DNA of 64,000 nt from Bog-159 sp049511415 (GTDB taxonomy: Bacteria > Acidobacteriota > Terriglobia > Bryobacterales > Bryobacteraceae): positions 1 through 64,000 of the forward strand of contig JBEKYC010000023.1 in the NCBI GenBank assembly GCA_049511415.1. The letters are read 5' to 3'. The notes beneath the pieces were generated by a model, which saw nothing but the letters and a program-made list of their open reading frames with translations, was not told the DNA's origin and did not search any database. Made by a program: the position numbers and the translations under genes. How positions within the stretch are numbered: the stretch's first letter is position 1; every line of letters begins with the position of its first letter. Below, in pieces: positions 27,840 to 35,912 of this stretch.

Positions 27840-30548
27840 ATGAAAAGACTGGACATGCGTTATCTGCTGTTTCTCCTCGCCATCCCCATCTGCGCTGTCG
27901 AATATTCGGCTCCCGCCGGCATCCGCCCGGCATTGCGGCGCCCCGGCGCGGCCAGCATTCTGCCCGGCGGACGCATCATTTCACCGCTGGGAAAGCAATA
28001 CATTACCGGCCCAGGCCCGTTTGGACTGGCGATCAGCGCCAGCGGAAAATCGCTGGTATCCGCCAATAGCGGCCCAGACCGGTTCTCCCTGACCGTGCTG
28101 GAGCAGGCCAAGGACGGCAACTGGCAGGTCCGCCAGTTGTTCGCACCCCGGAAGCGGAAGCCCGAAGGCCCCCAAGACAAAGACAAAGGTAAAGACAAGG
28201 ACGATGACCAGTGGCACAGCGTCTTTATGGGCCTGGCATTCGCCGGCGAGCGCGCCGTGTATGCCTCCGAGGGCAACACCGGCCGCGTCCGCCTGATCGA
28301 CCTCGGCGCCGGCGACTCCAAACGAAACTATGACTTAAACCAGGATGGCTTCACCGATAGCTTCACCGGAGATCTGGCCTACGATGCCGATCGCGGCATC
28401 ATCTGGGTCTTGGATCAGGCCAATTTCCGCCTGGCTGCCATCGACGTGCGCAAGCACCACGTGCTGTCGTCCGTGCGGCTCGGCCGCCTGCCCTTCGCCC
28501 TGGCGCTTTCCCCCGATAAGCGCAAAGCCTATGTTACGAACGTCGGCGTCTTTGAATATCGGGCCATCCCCGGTATCGATCCCCATGACTTGCGCGATAC
28601 GGGCCTGCCTTTTCCGGCCTTCGGCTTTCCTTCCCCGGAATCCCGCGCCGGCACCCGCGTTGAAACCGGCAAGGGCCCCGTGGACGTGCCCGCCTTGGGA
28701 GATCCCAATGTGCGCGAATCGAATTCCCTGGCTGTAATCGACCTGAACGATCCAGCAGCGCCCAAACTTGAGACGTTCATCCGCACCGGCCTGCCGTTCG
28801 GCGACGGAATCGACGGCGGCAGCAGTCCGTCCGGCGTGGTCGCCACCGCCGACCGCGTGTTCGTCTCCAACGCGCATAACGATTCCATTACCGTGATCGA
28901 TCCCAAATCCAACAGCGTGGCCGGCCAGATCGAGATCCGCATTCCCGGTCTCGAAAACGTGCGCGGCGCGCTGCCCATCGGGATGGCTTTCGATCCGTCC
29001 AGCGGCTGGCTGCTGGTGGCCGAAGCGGGCATCAATGCCGTGGGGGTAATCGACACCGCCCAATCCAAGCTCATTGGACATCTGCCCGTAGCCTGGTTCC
29101 CCAGTCAGGTGCTGGTCGACCGCGGACGCGTGTTCGTCGCCAATGTGAACGGACCCGGCACCGGCCCCAACGTCTGGCAGGATGCCTTTCCGGTGAGCCC
29201 GGACGCTTCCCCCGCGTTCATCGGCACCATGCGCCGCGGCAGCATCTCGTCCTTCGCCCTGCCGGATGCGGCGGAGCTGGCGGAGGCGAGCCGGACGGTG
29301 ATGGATAACAACGGTCTGCGGCCGCGCGACGAAACGCCCGGCGCGCTCCCCGACGCCGTGAAATACGTGGTGCTCATCGTGAAGGAGAATCGCACTTACG
29401 ATGAAGTCTTCGGCGACATCATGCGCCTGGCCAACGGCACTTCCGTGATGGGCGCTCCTGCCATCGCGCGCTTCGGACGCCTCGGTCACGCGGCGGGCAA
29501 AGGCAACCGCCTCAGCCTGCAGCGTGTGGACGTCACCCCCAATCACCACACCATGGCGCTGCGCTGGACCTTCAGCGACAATTTCTACGCCGATTCGGAA
29601 GTCAGCGTGGACGGGCATCACTGGCTGGTGGGCGCCTACCCGGATGCCTGGACCGAATCGTCGTTCCGCGCCTCTTACGCCGATGCCCGCGATTTCCGCT
29701 TCCCCACCACCGCGCCCGGCCGCTTCCTCTTCGCCGGCGGCAATTCATCGGTGCATCCCGAAGAGCAGCCGGAGGGCGGCACCATCTGGCATCACCTGGC
29801 GCGCCACGGCGTCTCATTCCGCAACTACGGGGAAGGATTCGAACTGGCCGGCGGCGACGAAAGCCCCGGATACAAACCCACCGGCGCGCGCTTCGTCACC
29901 AACGTGCCCATGCCGGAGCCGCTCTTCAGCCATACTTCGCGCGATTACCCCATGTTCAACACCAACATCCCGGATCAGTTCCGCGCCACCCAATTCATCC
30001 ACGAGATCCAGGAAAAGTACGTGAAAGGCGGCGAGCCGTTTCCGCATTTCATCTTCATACACCTGCCCAACGATCACATGACCGAGCCGCGTCCGCAGGA
30101 TGGCTACCCATACGAGGCGTCGTACGTGGCCGATAACGACTACGCCCTGGGCCGCATCGTGGAGTTTCTGTCGCAGACGCCCTGGTGGCGGGAGATGGCC
30201 ATCTTCGTCACCGAAGACGACGCCCAGGGCGGCCGCGACCACATCGACGCCCACCGTACGGTCTTCATCGGGATGGGGCCGTATTTCAAGCGCGGCTATG
30301 TCTCGCACGTCAACACCAGCTTTCCTGGAATGCTGAAGACCATCTTCCGCCTGCTGGGCCTGCCGCCCTTGAACCTGTTCGACGCCGTAGCCAGCGACTT
30401 GAGCGACTGCTTCACCAGCACGCCGGACTACGAGGGCTACCACGTCCAACCCGAGGACAAGCGCCTCTTCGATCCCGCCGCCGCGCGCGAACCGTTGGAC
30501 CCCAAGCCGTCGATCAAAATGGACGACCCCGCCGAAGTGGTGCGGTAG
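27840..30548 (+). CDS. Secreted beta-propeller / phosphoesterase (alkaline phosphatase superfamily) fusion
   Basis: A 902-residue exported protein. After the signal peptide (start ATG 27840), residues about 40-490 form a YncE-like 7-bladed propeller (for example PFALALSPDKRKAYVTN; SPSGVVATADRVFVSNAHND). A low-complexity Lys/Asp run (KDKGKDKDDD) lies in an early blade. From about 512, the motif KENRTYDEVFGDI starts a Phosphoesterase (PF04185-type) domain with downstream DHxM-like and DDAQGGRDHIDAHR metal-site motifs. Phosphonate, phosphatidylcholine or acid phosphatase-like activity outside the cytoplasm is possible. Monocistronic. Confidence 0.85.
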   Translation: MKRLDMRYLLFLLAIPICAVEYSAPAGIRPALRRPGAASILPGGRIISPLGKQYITGPGPFGLAISASGKSLVSANSGPDRFSLTVLEQAKDGNWQVRQLFAPRKRKPEGPQDKDKGKDKDDDQWHSVFMGLAFAGERAVYASEGNTGRVRLIDLGAGDSKRNYDLNQDGFTDSFTGDLAYDADRGIIWVLDQANFRLAAIDVRKHHVLSSVRLGRLPFALALSPDKRKAYVTNVGVFEYRAIPGIDPHDLRDTGLPFPAFGFPSPESRAGTRVETGKGPVDVPALGDPNVRESNSLAVIDLNDPAAPKLETFIRTGLPFGDGIDGGSSPSGVVATADRVFVSNAHNDSITVIDPKSNSVAGQIEIRIPGLENVRGALPIGMAFDPSSGWLLVAEAGINAVGVIDTAQSKLIGHLPVAWFPSQVLVDRGRVFVANVNGPGTGPNVWQDAFPVSPDASPAFIGTMRRGSISSFALPDAAELAEASRTVMDNNGLRPRDETPGALPDAVKYVVLIVKENRTYDEVFGDIMRLANGTSVMGAPAIARFGRLGHAAGKGNRLSLQRVDVTPNHHTMALRWTFSDNFYADSEVSVDGHHWLVGAYPDAWTESSFRASYADARDFRFPTTAPGRFLFAGGNSSVHPEEQPEGGTIWHHLARHGVSFRNYGEGFELAGGDESPGYKPTGARFVTNVPMPEPLFSHTSRDYPMFNTNIPDQFRATQFIHEIQEKYVKGGEPFPHFIFIHLPNDHMTEPRPQDGYPYEASYVADNDYALGRIVEFLSQTPWWREMAIFVTEDDAQGGRDHIDAHRTVFIGMGPYFKRGYVSHVNTSFPGMLKTIFRLLGLPPLNLFDAVASDLSDCFTSTPDYEGYHVQPEDKRLFDPAAAREPLDPKPSIKMDDPAEVVR

Positions 30549-30632
30549 AAAACCATCGAGTTCTCCGGGTTTGTGATGGCGTAAATGATCTTGAAGCAGT
30601 GCTTAACGACAATGTTATCAATACTTTACTAT

Positions 30633-30660
30633 TGACACAACTGGACACGCTTGTTATGCT
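30633..30660 (+). promoter_or_regulatory. Putative promoter of the Panacea gene pair
   Basis: TTGACA at 30633-30638 and TATGCT at 30655-30660, with 16 bases between. Transcription would begin near 30667, downstream of the first in-frame start-type codon (TTG 30651) of the Panacea reading frame, so that codon could not be used on this RNA. Confidence 0.55.
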
Positions 30661-31136
30661 TTAAGCATGGGAGGCATGACATATACCTCATCAAGGCATC
30701 TTGGCTAGCCCCGCATATTGTGGCCTGGTTTAGTCCGAAGAACCGGCAAATTGATAACCTGAAACTTCAGAAGCTCCTGTATTACGCCCAGGCGTGGCAT
30801 CTGGCAATTTTTGGCACGCCAATACTTGCCGAGCAGATTGAGGCGTGGGTTCACGGTCCCGTGGTTCCAGAGGTCTTCCGCCTGTACAGGGATTACCAGT
30901 GGAACCCAATTCCCGCAAGTGTCCCAAGCGGCCAACTTCCCACGGGGCTCGGAAAACACGTGACCGAAGTGCTTATGGCATACGGCGACTTCACCGGGTT
31001 GCAGCTAGAACGGCTTACGCACAGTGAACGCCCCTGGCAAGCGGCCCGCGGCGGGTTGCCGCCCGATGCGCCCTCGCATAACGTGATCACGCACCAATCG
31101 ATGAAGGAATATTATCGAGCTCGCATGAATGGCTAA
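30651..31136 (+). CDS. Panacea-domain (DUF4065) protein, possible antitoxin; start unresolved
   Basis: The longest frame is 161 residues and contains the Panacea core: IDNLKLQKLLYYAQAWHLA, then AWVHGPVVPEVFRLYRDY. Panacea domains are known as promiscuous antitoxins (PanAT systems). The N-terminus is odd. The likely RNA start (about 30667) lies after TTG 30651, and the only ATGs behind GGGAGG (30669-30674) are in another frame (MTYTSSRHLG then stop). An ATA at 30681 would have ideal spacing. A one-base frameshift near 30697-30710 would repair the N-terminus. It overlaps the partner gene by 8 bases. Confidence 0.7.
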   Translation: MLCFKHGRHDIYLIKASWLAPHIVAWFSPKNRQIDNLKLQKLLYYAQAWHLAIFGTPILAEQIEAWVHGPVVPEVFRLYRDYQWNPIPASVPSGQLPTGLGKHVTEVLMAYGDFTGLQLERLTHSERPWQAARGGLPPDAPSHNVITHQSMKEYYRARMNG

Positions 31137-31552
31137 AATGGGCGGGTCCGGCCGGACGCTCCGCCCGTTACGCACACTGACGTTTTCCTTTAAGCATCTG
31201 GACCTGACTCACCGCAAATTCAAGTCAGAAGATTGCACGCTCCAATTCTGGAACAGCCTGCTATCCGCCTTGAAGTATTTTAGCGAGCGGACTGTAGAGG
31301 ATTTTCGCGATATCGACCATAGTGAACATCGTCACTTCATTGATTTCCGGGAGACATCCGAACCCTCCGGGTTCGGAATTGGGGCCACTGACGACGTTGA
31401 CCTTTGGCAGCAACCCTGGCAATTTGCGCTGGAACCGGATCCATGCGCCGCCGAAGTCGCTGTGGCGAGTGCATGGCGTAATAATCAGCGACACGTTTTA
31501 CCTGATCTGGCTGGATCCAGACCATAAACTCTCTTCATTACCGTCGTCGTGA
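31129..31552 (+). pseudogene. Frameshifted partner gene of the Panacea protein
   Basis: From ATG 31129 the frame reads TFSFKHLDLTHRKFKSEDC, LSALKYFSERTVEDFRD, DHSEHRHFIDF and WQFALEPD. After about 31440 it degenerates and stops at 31527. The next frame then continues convincingly as SLWRVHGVIISDTFYLIWLD ending at 31552, which is what I recall for the C-terminus of this family (WRV.G.IIDDTFY.VWLDPNH). A +1 shift is therefore needed near 31441-31460 to make the whole protein of about 140 residues. It overlaps the Panacea gene as antitoxin-toxin pairs do. Real decay, a programmed shift or a base-calling error are all possible. Confidence 0.65.
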
Positions 31553-31621
31553 AATCTTGATTTAAGACGCCTTTAGGACCCCGCCCGTAGCGGCAATCTG
31601 CTCGAACACAACGAAGTAGCC

Positions 31622-31644
31622 GGAGCGCGTCAAGCAGGCGCTCC
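31622..31644. terminator. Weak hairpin after the Panacea pair
   Basis: GGAGCGC (31622-31628) pairs with GCGCTCC (31638-31644) across a 9-base loop, between the Panacea partner and the convergent DNA glycosylase gene. No T-tract follows; treat as a possible terminator only. Confidence 0.3.
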
Positions 31645-31674
31645 CCCGCATGACGCGCGTGTCTCGCGTTAATC

Positions 31675-32574
31675 CTACCGCCGCTTCAACGCCTCCAACT
31701 CCTCCAGCGTGCGCGGCCAGTCCTTGCCCAGCAGCCGCGACAGCCCCCGGTCCGCCAGCACCTTGCCGCCTGTCTGGCAGCGCGCGCAATAATCCGTCTC
31801 GTTGTCCGCGTAGCGGATGCGCTGTACCGGCTCGCCGCACCGCGGACAAGGTTGTCCATAACGCCCGTGTACCGCCATGCCATCCCGGAACGCCGTGACC
31901 TTCTCCGGAAACTTGCCGCGTGCCTCGGCGCGCAGCCGGTCGAGCCACAGCCGCAGTGTATCGCGCGTGGCGGCGTACAAGCGCGCCATCTCTTCCGCCG
32001 TGAGCTTCTGCGTCTGCGCGATCGGCGAGAGCCGCGCCGCATGCAGAATTTCGTCCGAATAAGCATTGCCGATGCCGCTGAACGTGCGCGGATCGGTGAG
32101 CGCGCGCTTCAGCGTATGATTCTCCGCGGTCAACACCTCCCGAAACGCACCCAAATCCGCTGCGAACACATCGATGCCACCCGGATCGAGCCCCCGCAAC
32201 CCCTCCTCGCCGCGCACCACGTGCAGCGACGCCCGCCGTTTGCTCCCGGCCTCGGTCAGCGTCAGCGTGCCGTCCGCAAAATCCAACGCCGCCAGATTCT
32301 GGCGGCCGCCCAGCTTCGCCCCCGCTGCGCGCCAATGCAGCCGTCCCGCGATCATCAGGTGCAGCACCAGCCAGATATCGCCCTCTACCCCGATCGCGAT
32401 GCGCTTGCCCACCCGCCGCAGGCCGCTCACCGTGCGCCCCTCCGCCTCCGCCGGCGCAGGCTCCATTGTCCGCAATAGAAAAGGATTGCCCAGGCGCACG
32501 CGCTGCAGCGTTTGCCCCATCACCCGCGGCTCCAGAGCCTCCAGGTACGCGGCGATATCCGGCAGTTCCGGCAC
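31675..32574 (-). CDS. Fpg/Nei-family DNA glycosylase (AP lyase)
   Basis: A 299-residue base-excision repair enzyme. After removal of Met, the N-terminus is PELPDI, with catalytic Pro1 and Glu2; LPE/D variants are accepted in the family. The helix-two-turn-helix region includes RTFSGIGNAYSDEILHAARLSP, and a C-terminal zinc finger with CPRC (243-246) and CARC (263-266) completes the fold. It removes oxidised bases such as 8-oxoguanine or formamidopyrimidines; whether it is MutM-like or Nei-like is not resolved. The start follows one base after the stop of the receptor gene. Confidence 0.92.
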   Translation of the reverse strand: MPELPDIAAYLEALEPRVMGQTLQRVRLGNPFLLRTMEPAPAEAEGRTVSGLRRVGKRIAIGVEGDIWLVLHLMIAGRLHWRAAGAKLGGRQNLAALDFADGTLTLTEAGSKRRASLHVVRGEEGLRGLDPGGIDVFAADLGAFREVLTAENHTLKRALTDPRTFSGIGNAYSDEILHAARLSPIAQTQKLTAEEMARLYAATRDTLRLWLDRLRAEARGKFPEKVTAFRDGMAVHGRYGQPCPRCGEPVQRIRYADNETDYCARCQTGGKVLADRGLSRLLGKDWPRTLEELEALKRR

Positions 32575-35043
32575 TTATTCTTTGCCCAGCCAGCGCAGGC
32601 GCGCCACGAAGTGGCGTCCCTCACTCGAGTAAAACGTCAAAAAGTTCGGCGATTCCACAATGTTATTCACCACCGTCGGGTTGCGGTGATCGGTCAAGTT
32701 ATCCACCCCGCCGCGCAAAGCGAAACGATACTTGCCGAGATGCAGACGCCATTCCAGGTATAGGTTGATATTAAAATAGTCCGGGTACCGCAAGGAGTCC
32801 GGCGCGCCCACTAACTGCCCGTTGTCGTGCTGTATGGAGAACGGAAATCCGGTGCGCTCTTCAAACAGGTAAGCCACCGCCCAGTTCTTCCAGAATGTGG
32901 GCAGATATCCCCAGCTCAGGAACCGGTTCGGCGCGTCCCATGGCAACGGACCGGCGTTGTCCGATCCGATCAGCAAGGTCTGTTGCAGGGATGGGTCCAG
33001 CACTTCGTTCGAATGCGTGCGCGAGCGCGTGTAGCTGGCCATCCACTCGTAGCGCCCTCCCAGAGTCTGGTGAACGATCACTTGCGCAGCGGCATATTCA
33101 TCGTGCCGCGAGCTGGTCAAGGTGAAAATCTGCTCGATGTTCTCCGCATGATACTGGCTGGCGATCTCCGCCGGCGCCGCTATGGGCGCGGGCAGCGTAT
33201 TCACATACGCGAATCCGTCCCCGCCCCGCTTCCGGTGCAGATTGAAGCTGGCGCGTATGTGCCGCCGAAACTGGTGATCCACCCCGAAGCTCCAGTTCTG
33301 ATACAGCGGCGCCTTCAAATGTTCGCTGGGCAAAGTATAGTAAGACAGCGCGTCCGGCAGCACCAGCGCGCCGGTCGGCGCGTAAATATCGGTAATTGTG
33401 TACTGGTCGAGCGGCCGCACGAAAAGCTGGATGATCGTAGGATCGTACAGCACCGCGAAGCCCGCCGAAATCCGCGTATTGCCCGAACGGGTTGGCGAAT
33501 AGGAGATCGCCGTCCGCGGCGACCACAGCCATCGCCGCAGAATCTCGTCCCAGTCCTCCCGCACGCCTAATTCCAGAAACAGGTTCTGACGCGCCTGCCA
33601 GTGATCCGTTATATACGACGACGCACTCAGGCTGGGCCGGTTCACATCGCCGTTCCCCGCGAATGTCACGGAGCGCAGTAAGTTGTCACTCACCCCGTAG
33701 AGATCGTACCCGGTCCGGCTGATGAACTGCGAGTAGTCCAGCCGGTCCACATCCACGCCTGTTTTCAGTTGATGCGTGCCCGCGAAATGCCAGCTTGGCA
33801 GAAACAGGTTCGTTAATAACTGCCCGCGCCGCGATTGTTGCGTGGAATTGATGAAGTTATAACCGCTGGTGCCCGTCGGCGTGATGATATAAGTGCCCTC
33901 GCCGAAAGGCACCAGCCGCGCCACCGTGGACATTTCCGCGAAGCCGATTTCCAATAGTGTGCCGCGCGCCACATAGATCTGATCCTTGAGCGAGACGAAA
34001 TAAGTGCGCCCGCGCTGATCGAGCGTCGTCGAAGGCGGACTCAATGCGCCTAGCCCCAGTTCCGTGGCCCGCAGATAATTCACCAGAAAGTCGCTGTACA
34101 GAATGTTGGACGGAGTTATATTCACCTGTGTATGCAGTATGTTGCTGCCCTGCAGCGAAGTGGTTGTATTCTCATCCTTGGGCAGCCCCGGAATCACGTC
34201 GACGTTGTAATCCGCATCCAGGCTGTCGGCGAACCACGCGCGCCCCGTGACGAACGGGCCCGAAAAATTCAGCCGCGGCGTCCAGTCGCCCAGATGTGGG
34301 CCGCCTGCCGTGCTGAATCCGGGAAAGAAATTCGTCGCCGAATAGCGGAACTGATCGTCGCCCGTCTGAGTCTTGATCTGCAGCGTTCCCGCCGAGCCCT
34401 GCCCGTATTCGGGCGAGTACCGTCCGCTCAGGTAGTCGAGCGCGCTCACCGCTTCCACGCTCACCGTGGTCAGCAGGGTTCCCGTCAGCGGATCGCTGAT
34501 GTTGAATCCGTCCAGCAGATAGTTGGTTTGGTTCTCGCGTCCGCCATCGAAATGCAGGCCGCCCGTCGCATCTTCCACTTGGCCCGGAATCAGCGCCATG
34601 GCCTCGCGCAGACTGTGCGTGGAAGGATACGGGATATCCATGATCTGAATTCCCGTCAGTTCCCGCTCCGACTGCGTCTGCTCTACGTCCAAAGTTTCCG
34701 GCGTAGCGTTGACGTCCACCGATTGCAGCACCTCTTTCGCGTGGTTCAGGATCAGGTCCACCGGCCCCATGCCCGCGCTGATGCTGACCGCCAGGTTCTT
34801 CACGGAAAGATATCCCGCCTGCGTGGCCCCGAAGAAATACTGCCCTTCGGATGGAACATCCAGATGGAATCCACCGGTCGGGCTGGTGGTAGCGTGCCAC
34901 TCCGCTCCCGCCGCATCGCGCACCGTGACGTCCACGCCGGCGATGCCGGCCTCATTCTCGTCAATCACGCGGCCCGTCACTGCGATTCCGGCAGCCTGCA
35001 CCGGGAGCGACAAAAGCAGTAGCGCCAAACACCAGCCTTTCAC
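32575..35043 (-). CDS. TonB-dependent receptor with carboxypeptidase-like regulatory domain
   Basis: An 822-residue outer-membrane protein: signal peptide (1-18), a CarboxypepD_reg/CNA-B-like beta domain (about 20-105, VTGRVIDENEAGIAGVDVTV), a plug domain (about 130-240, SLREAMALIPGQVEDATGG) and a beta-barrel to the C-terminus. It ends with an aromatic-basic terminus (RLRWLGKE). Ligand unknown; such receptors are numerous in Solibacter-type genomes and take up oligosaccharides or siderophores. The Fpg/Nei gene follows with one base between stop and start. Confidence 0.88.
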   Translation of the reverse strand: MKGWCLALLLLSLPVQAAGIAVTGRVIDENEAGIAGVDVTVRDAAGAEWHATTSPTGGFHLDVPSEGQYFFGATQAGYLSVKNLAVSISAGMGPVDLILNHAKEVLQSVDVNATPETLDVEQTQSERELTGIQIMDIPYPSTHSLREAMALIPGQVEDATGGLHFDGGRENQTNYLLDGFNISDPLTGTLLTTVSVEAVSALDYLSGRYSPEYGQGSAGTLQIKTQTGDDQFRYSATNFFPGFSTAGGPHLGDWTPRLNFSGPFVTGRAWFADSLDADYNVDVIPGLPKDENTTTSLQGSNILHTQVNITPSNILYSDFLVNYLRATELGLGALSPPSTTLDQRGRTYFVSLKDQIYVARGTLLEIGFAEMSTVARLVPFGEGTYIITPTGTSGYNFINSTQQSRRGQLLTNLFLPSWHFAGTHQLKTGVDVDRLDYSQFISRTGYDLYGVSDNLLRSVTFAGNGDVNRPSLSASSYITDHWQARQNLFLELGVREDWDEILRRWLWSPRTAISYSPTRSGNTRISAGFAVLYDPTIIQLFVRPLDQYTITDIYAPTGALVLPDALSYYTLPSEHLKAPLYQNWSFGVDHQFRRHIRASFNLHRKRGGDGFAYVNTLPAPIAAPAEIASQYHAENIEQIFTLTSSRHDEYAAAQVIVHQTLGGRYEWMASYTRSRTHSNEVLDPSLQQTLLIGSDNAGPLPWDAPNRFLSWGYLPTFWKNWAVAYLFEERTGFPFSIQHDNGQLVGAPDSLRYPDYFNINLYLEWRLHLGKYRFALRGGVDNLTDHRNPTVVNNIVESPNFLTFYSSEGRHFVARLRWLGKE

Positions 35044-35103
35044 CAGTTCTCCAGGTTTCCATTATCCCCCCGTCTGGACGTTTTCATAGCCGAGAATAGA
35101 ACT

Positions 35104-35889
35104 ATGGGGTCTGCACCGGACGCGGCCGTCGCCATTGTGCGCGCCGCTGCCACCCAATCCGTCTTGCTGATCCGCCGCGCCGAACGCGCCGAAGATCCGT
35201 GGTCCGGACATTGGTCTTTCCCGGGCGGCCGCCGCGACGCCTCGGATGCCGACTTGCTGCATACCGCTCTGCGCGAGCTTTGGGAAGAGTGCGCCATCCG
35301 CATCGCGTGCGAGCAACTGCTGACCGCGCTGCCCCCGGCTGTGGCGCGCCGCAGGGTCGGACGCTTCCTGCAAGTCGCGCCCTTCGTTTTTAGCGTGGAT
35401 GACGAGATACCCGCCGTGCCCGATCCGCGTGAAGCCGTCGAGGCCGTCTGGGTGCCCTTGCGCCGCTTGCGCGATCCCGCGCGCCACGTCCTGCGCCATG
35501 TTCCCGGCGTGCCGCCTGAAATTCTGTTTCCGGCGATCGAACTGGGCGCGGCGCCGCTTTGGGGGTTCACTTACCGCCTGATCACCGCCTGGCTGGATCT
35601 GTTACCGAATGACCCCGCCGCCGCGGGATTCCACGCCGCGCGCACCGTGCTCCATCGTCTGATCGCGCACGGCTGCCAGGTAGTTCACGAATGGCAGGAT
35701 GGTGATGGTCCCCAAGTCGCCGCGGTGCGCGGCGCGATTCCCGTAGACCAAATGTTGGCCGAATTATCCATCCCCGGCGACCAGATCCCGCACGTCAATA
35801 TGGTGGAAGTGTACCCCGACCGCATCCGCATCGTGGGCTTGGCGTTCGAGGAATACATCATCCGCCGCGATGAGGAGGGCGGACTTTAG
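35104..35889 (+). CDS. Nudix hydrolase (CoA-pyrophosphatase-like box)
   Basis: A 261-residue protein with a Nudix box FPGGRRDASDADLLHTALRE followed by LWEECAI (about 39-65). The spacing with one extra residue before LRE resembles the CoA/NudL-type box, but the HxGQ motif that precedes the box in CoA pyrophosphatases is missing (SGHWSFPGG). Hydrolysis of a nucleoside diphosphate derivative is expected. The C-terminal 90 residues are not recognised. Its last codons and TAG stop (35887-35889) lie inside a REP-type palindrome. Confidence 0.85.
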   Translation: MGSAPDAAVAIVRAAATQSVLLIRRAERAEDPWSGHWSFPGGRRDASDADLLHTALRELWEECAIRIACEQLLTALPPAVARRRVGRFLQVAPFVFSVDDEIPAVPDPREAVEAVWVPLRRLRDPARHVLRHVPGVPPEILFPAIELGAAPLWGFTYRLITAWLDLLPNDPAAAGFHAARTVLHRLIAHGCQVVHEWQDGDGPQVAAVRGAIPVDQMLAELSIPGDQIPHVNMVEVYPDRIRIVGLAFEEYIIRRDEEGGL

Positions 35890-35912
35890 TCCGCGCGGGA
35901 CTTTAGTCCCGC
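35879..35912. repeat. REP-type double palindrome, copy 1
   Basis: GCGGACT-TT-AGTCCGC (35879-35894) is directly followed by GCGGGACT-TT-AGTCCCGC (35895-35912). A near copy sits at 38111-38144. Here it provides the stop codons of two convergent genes (TAG of the Nudix gene, TAA of the trpEG gene) and could act as a bidirectional terminator. Confidence 0.85.
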
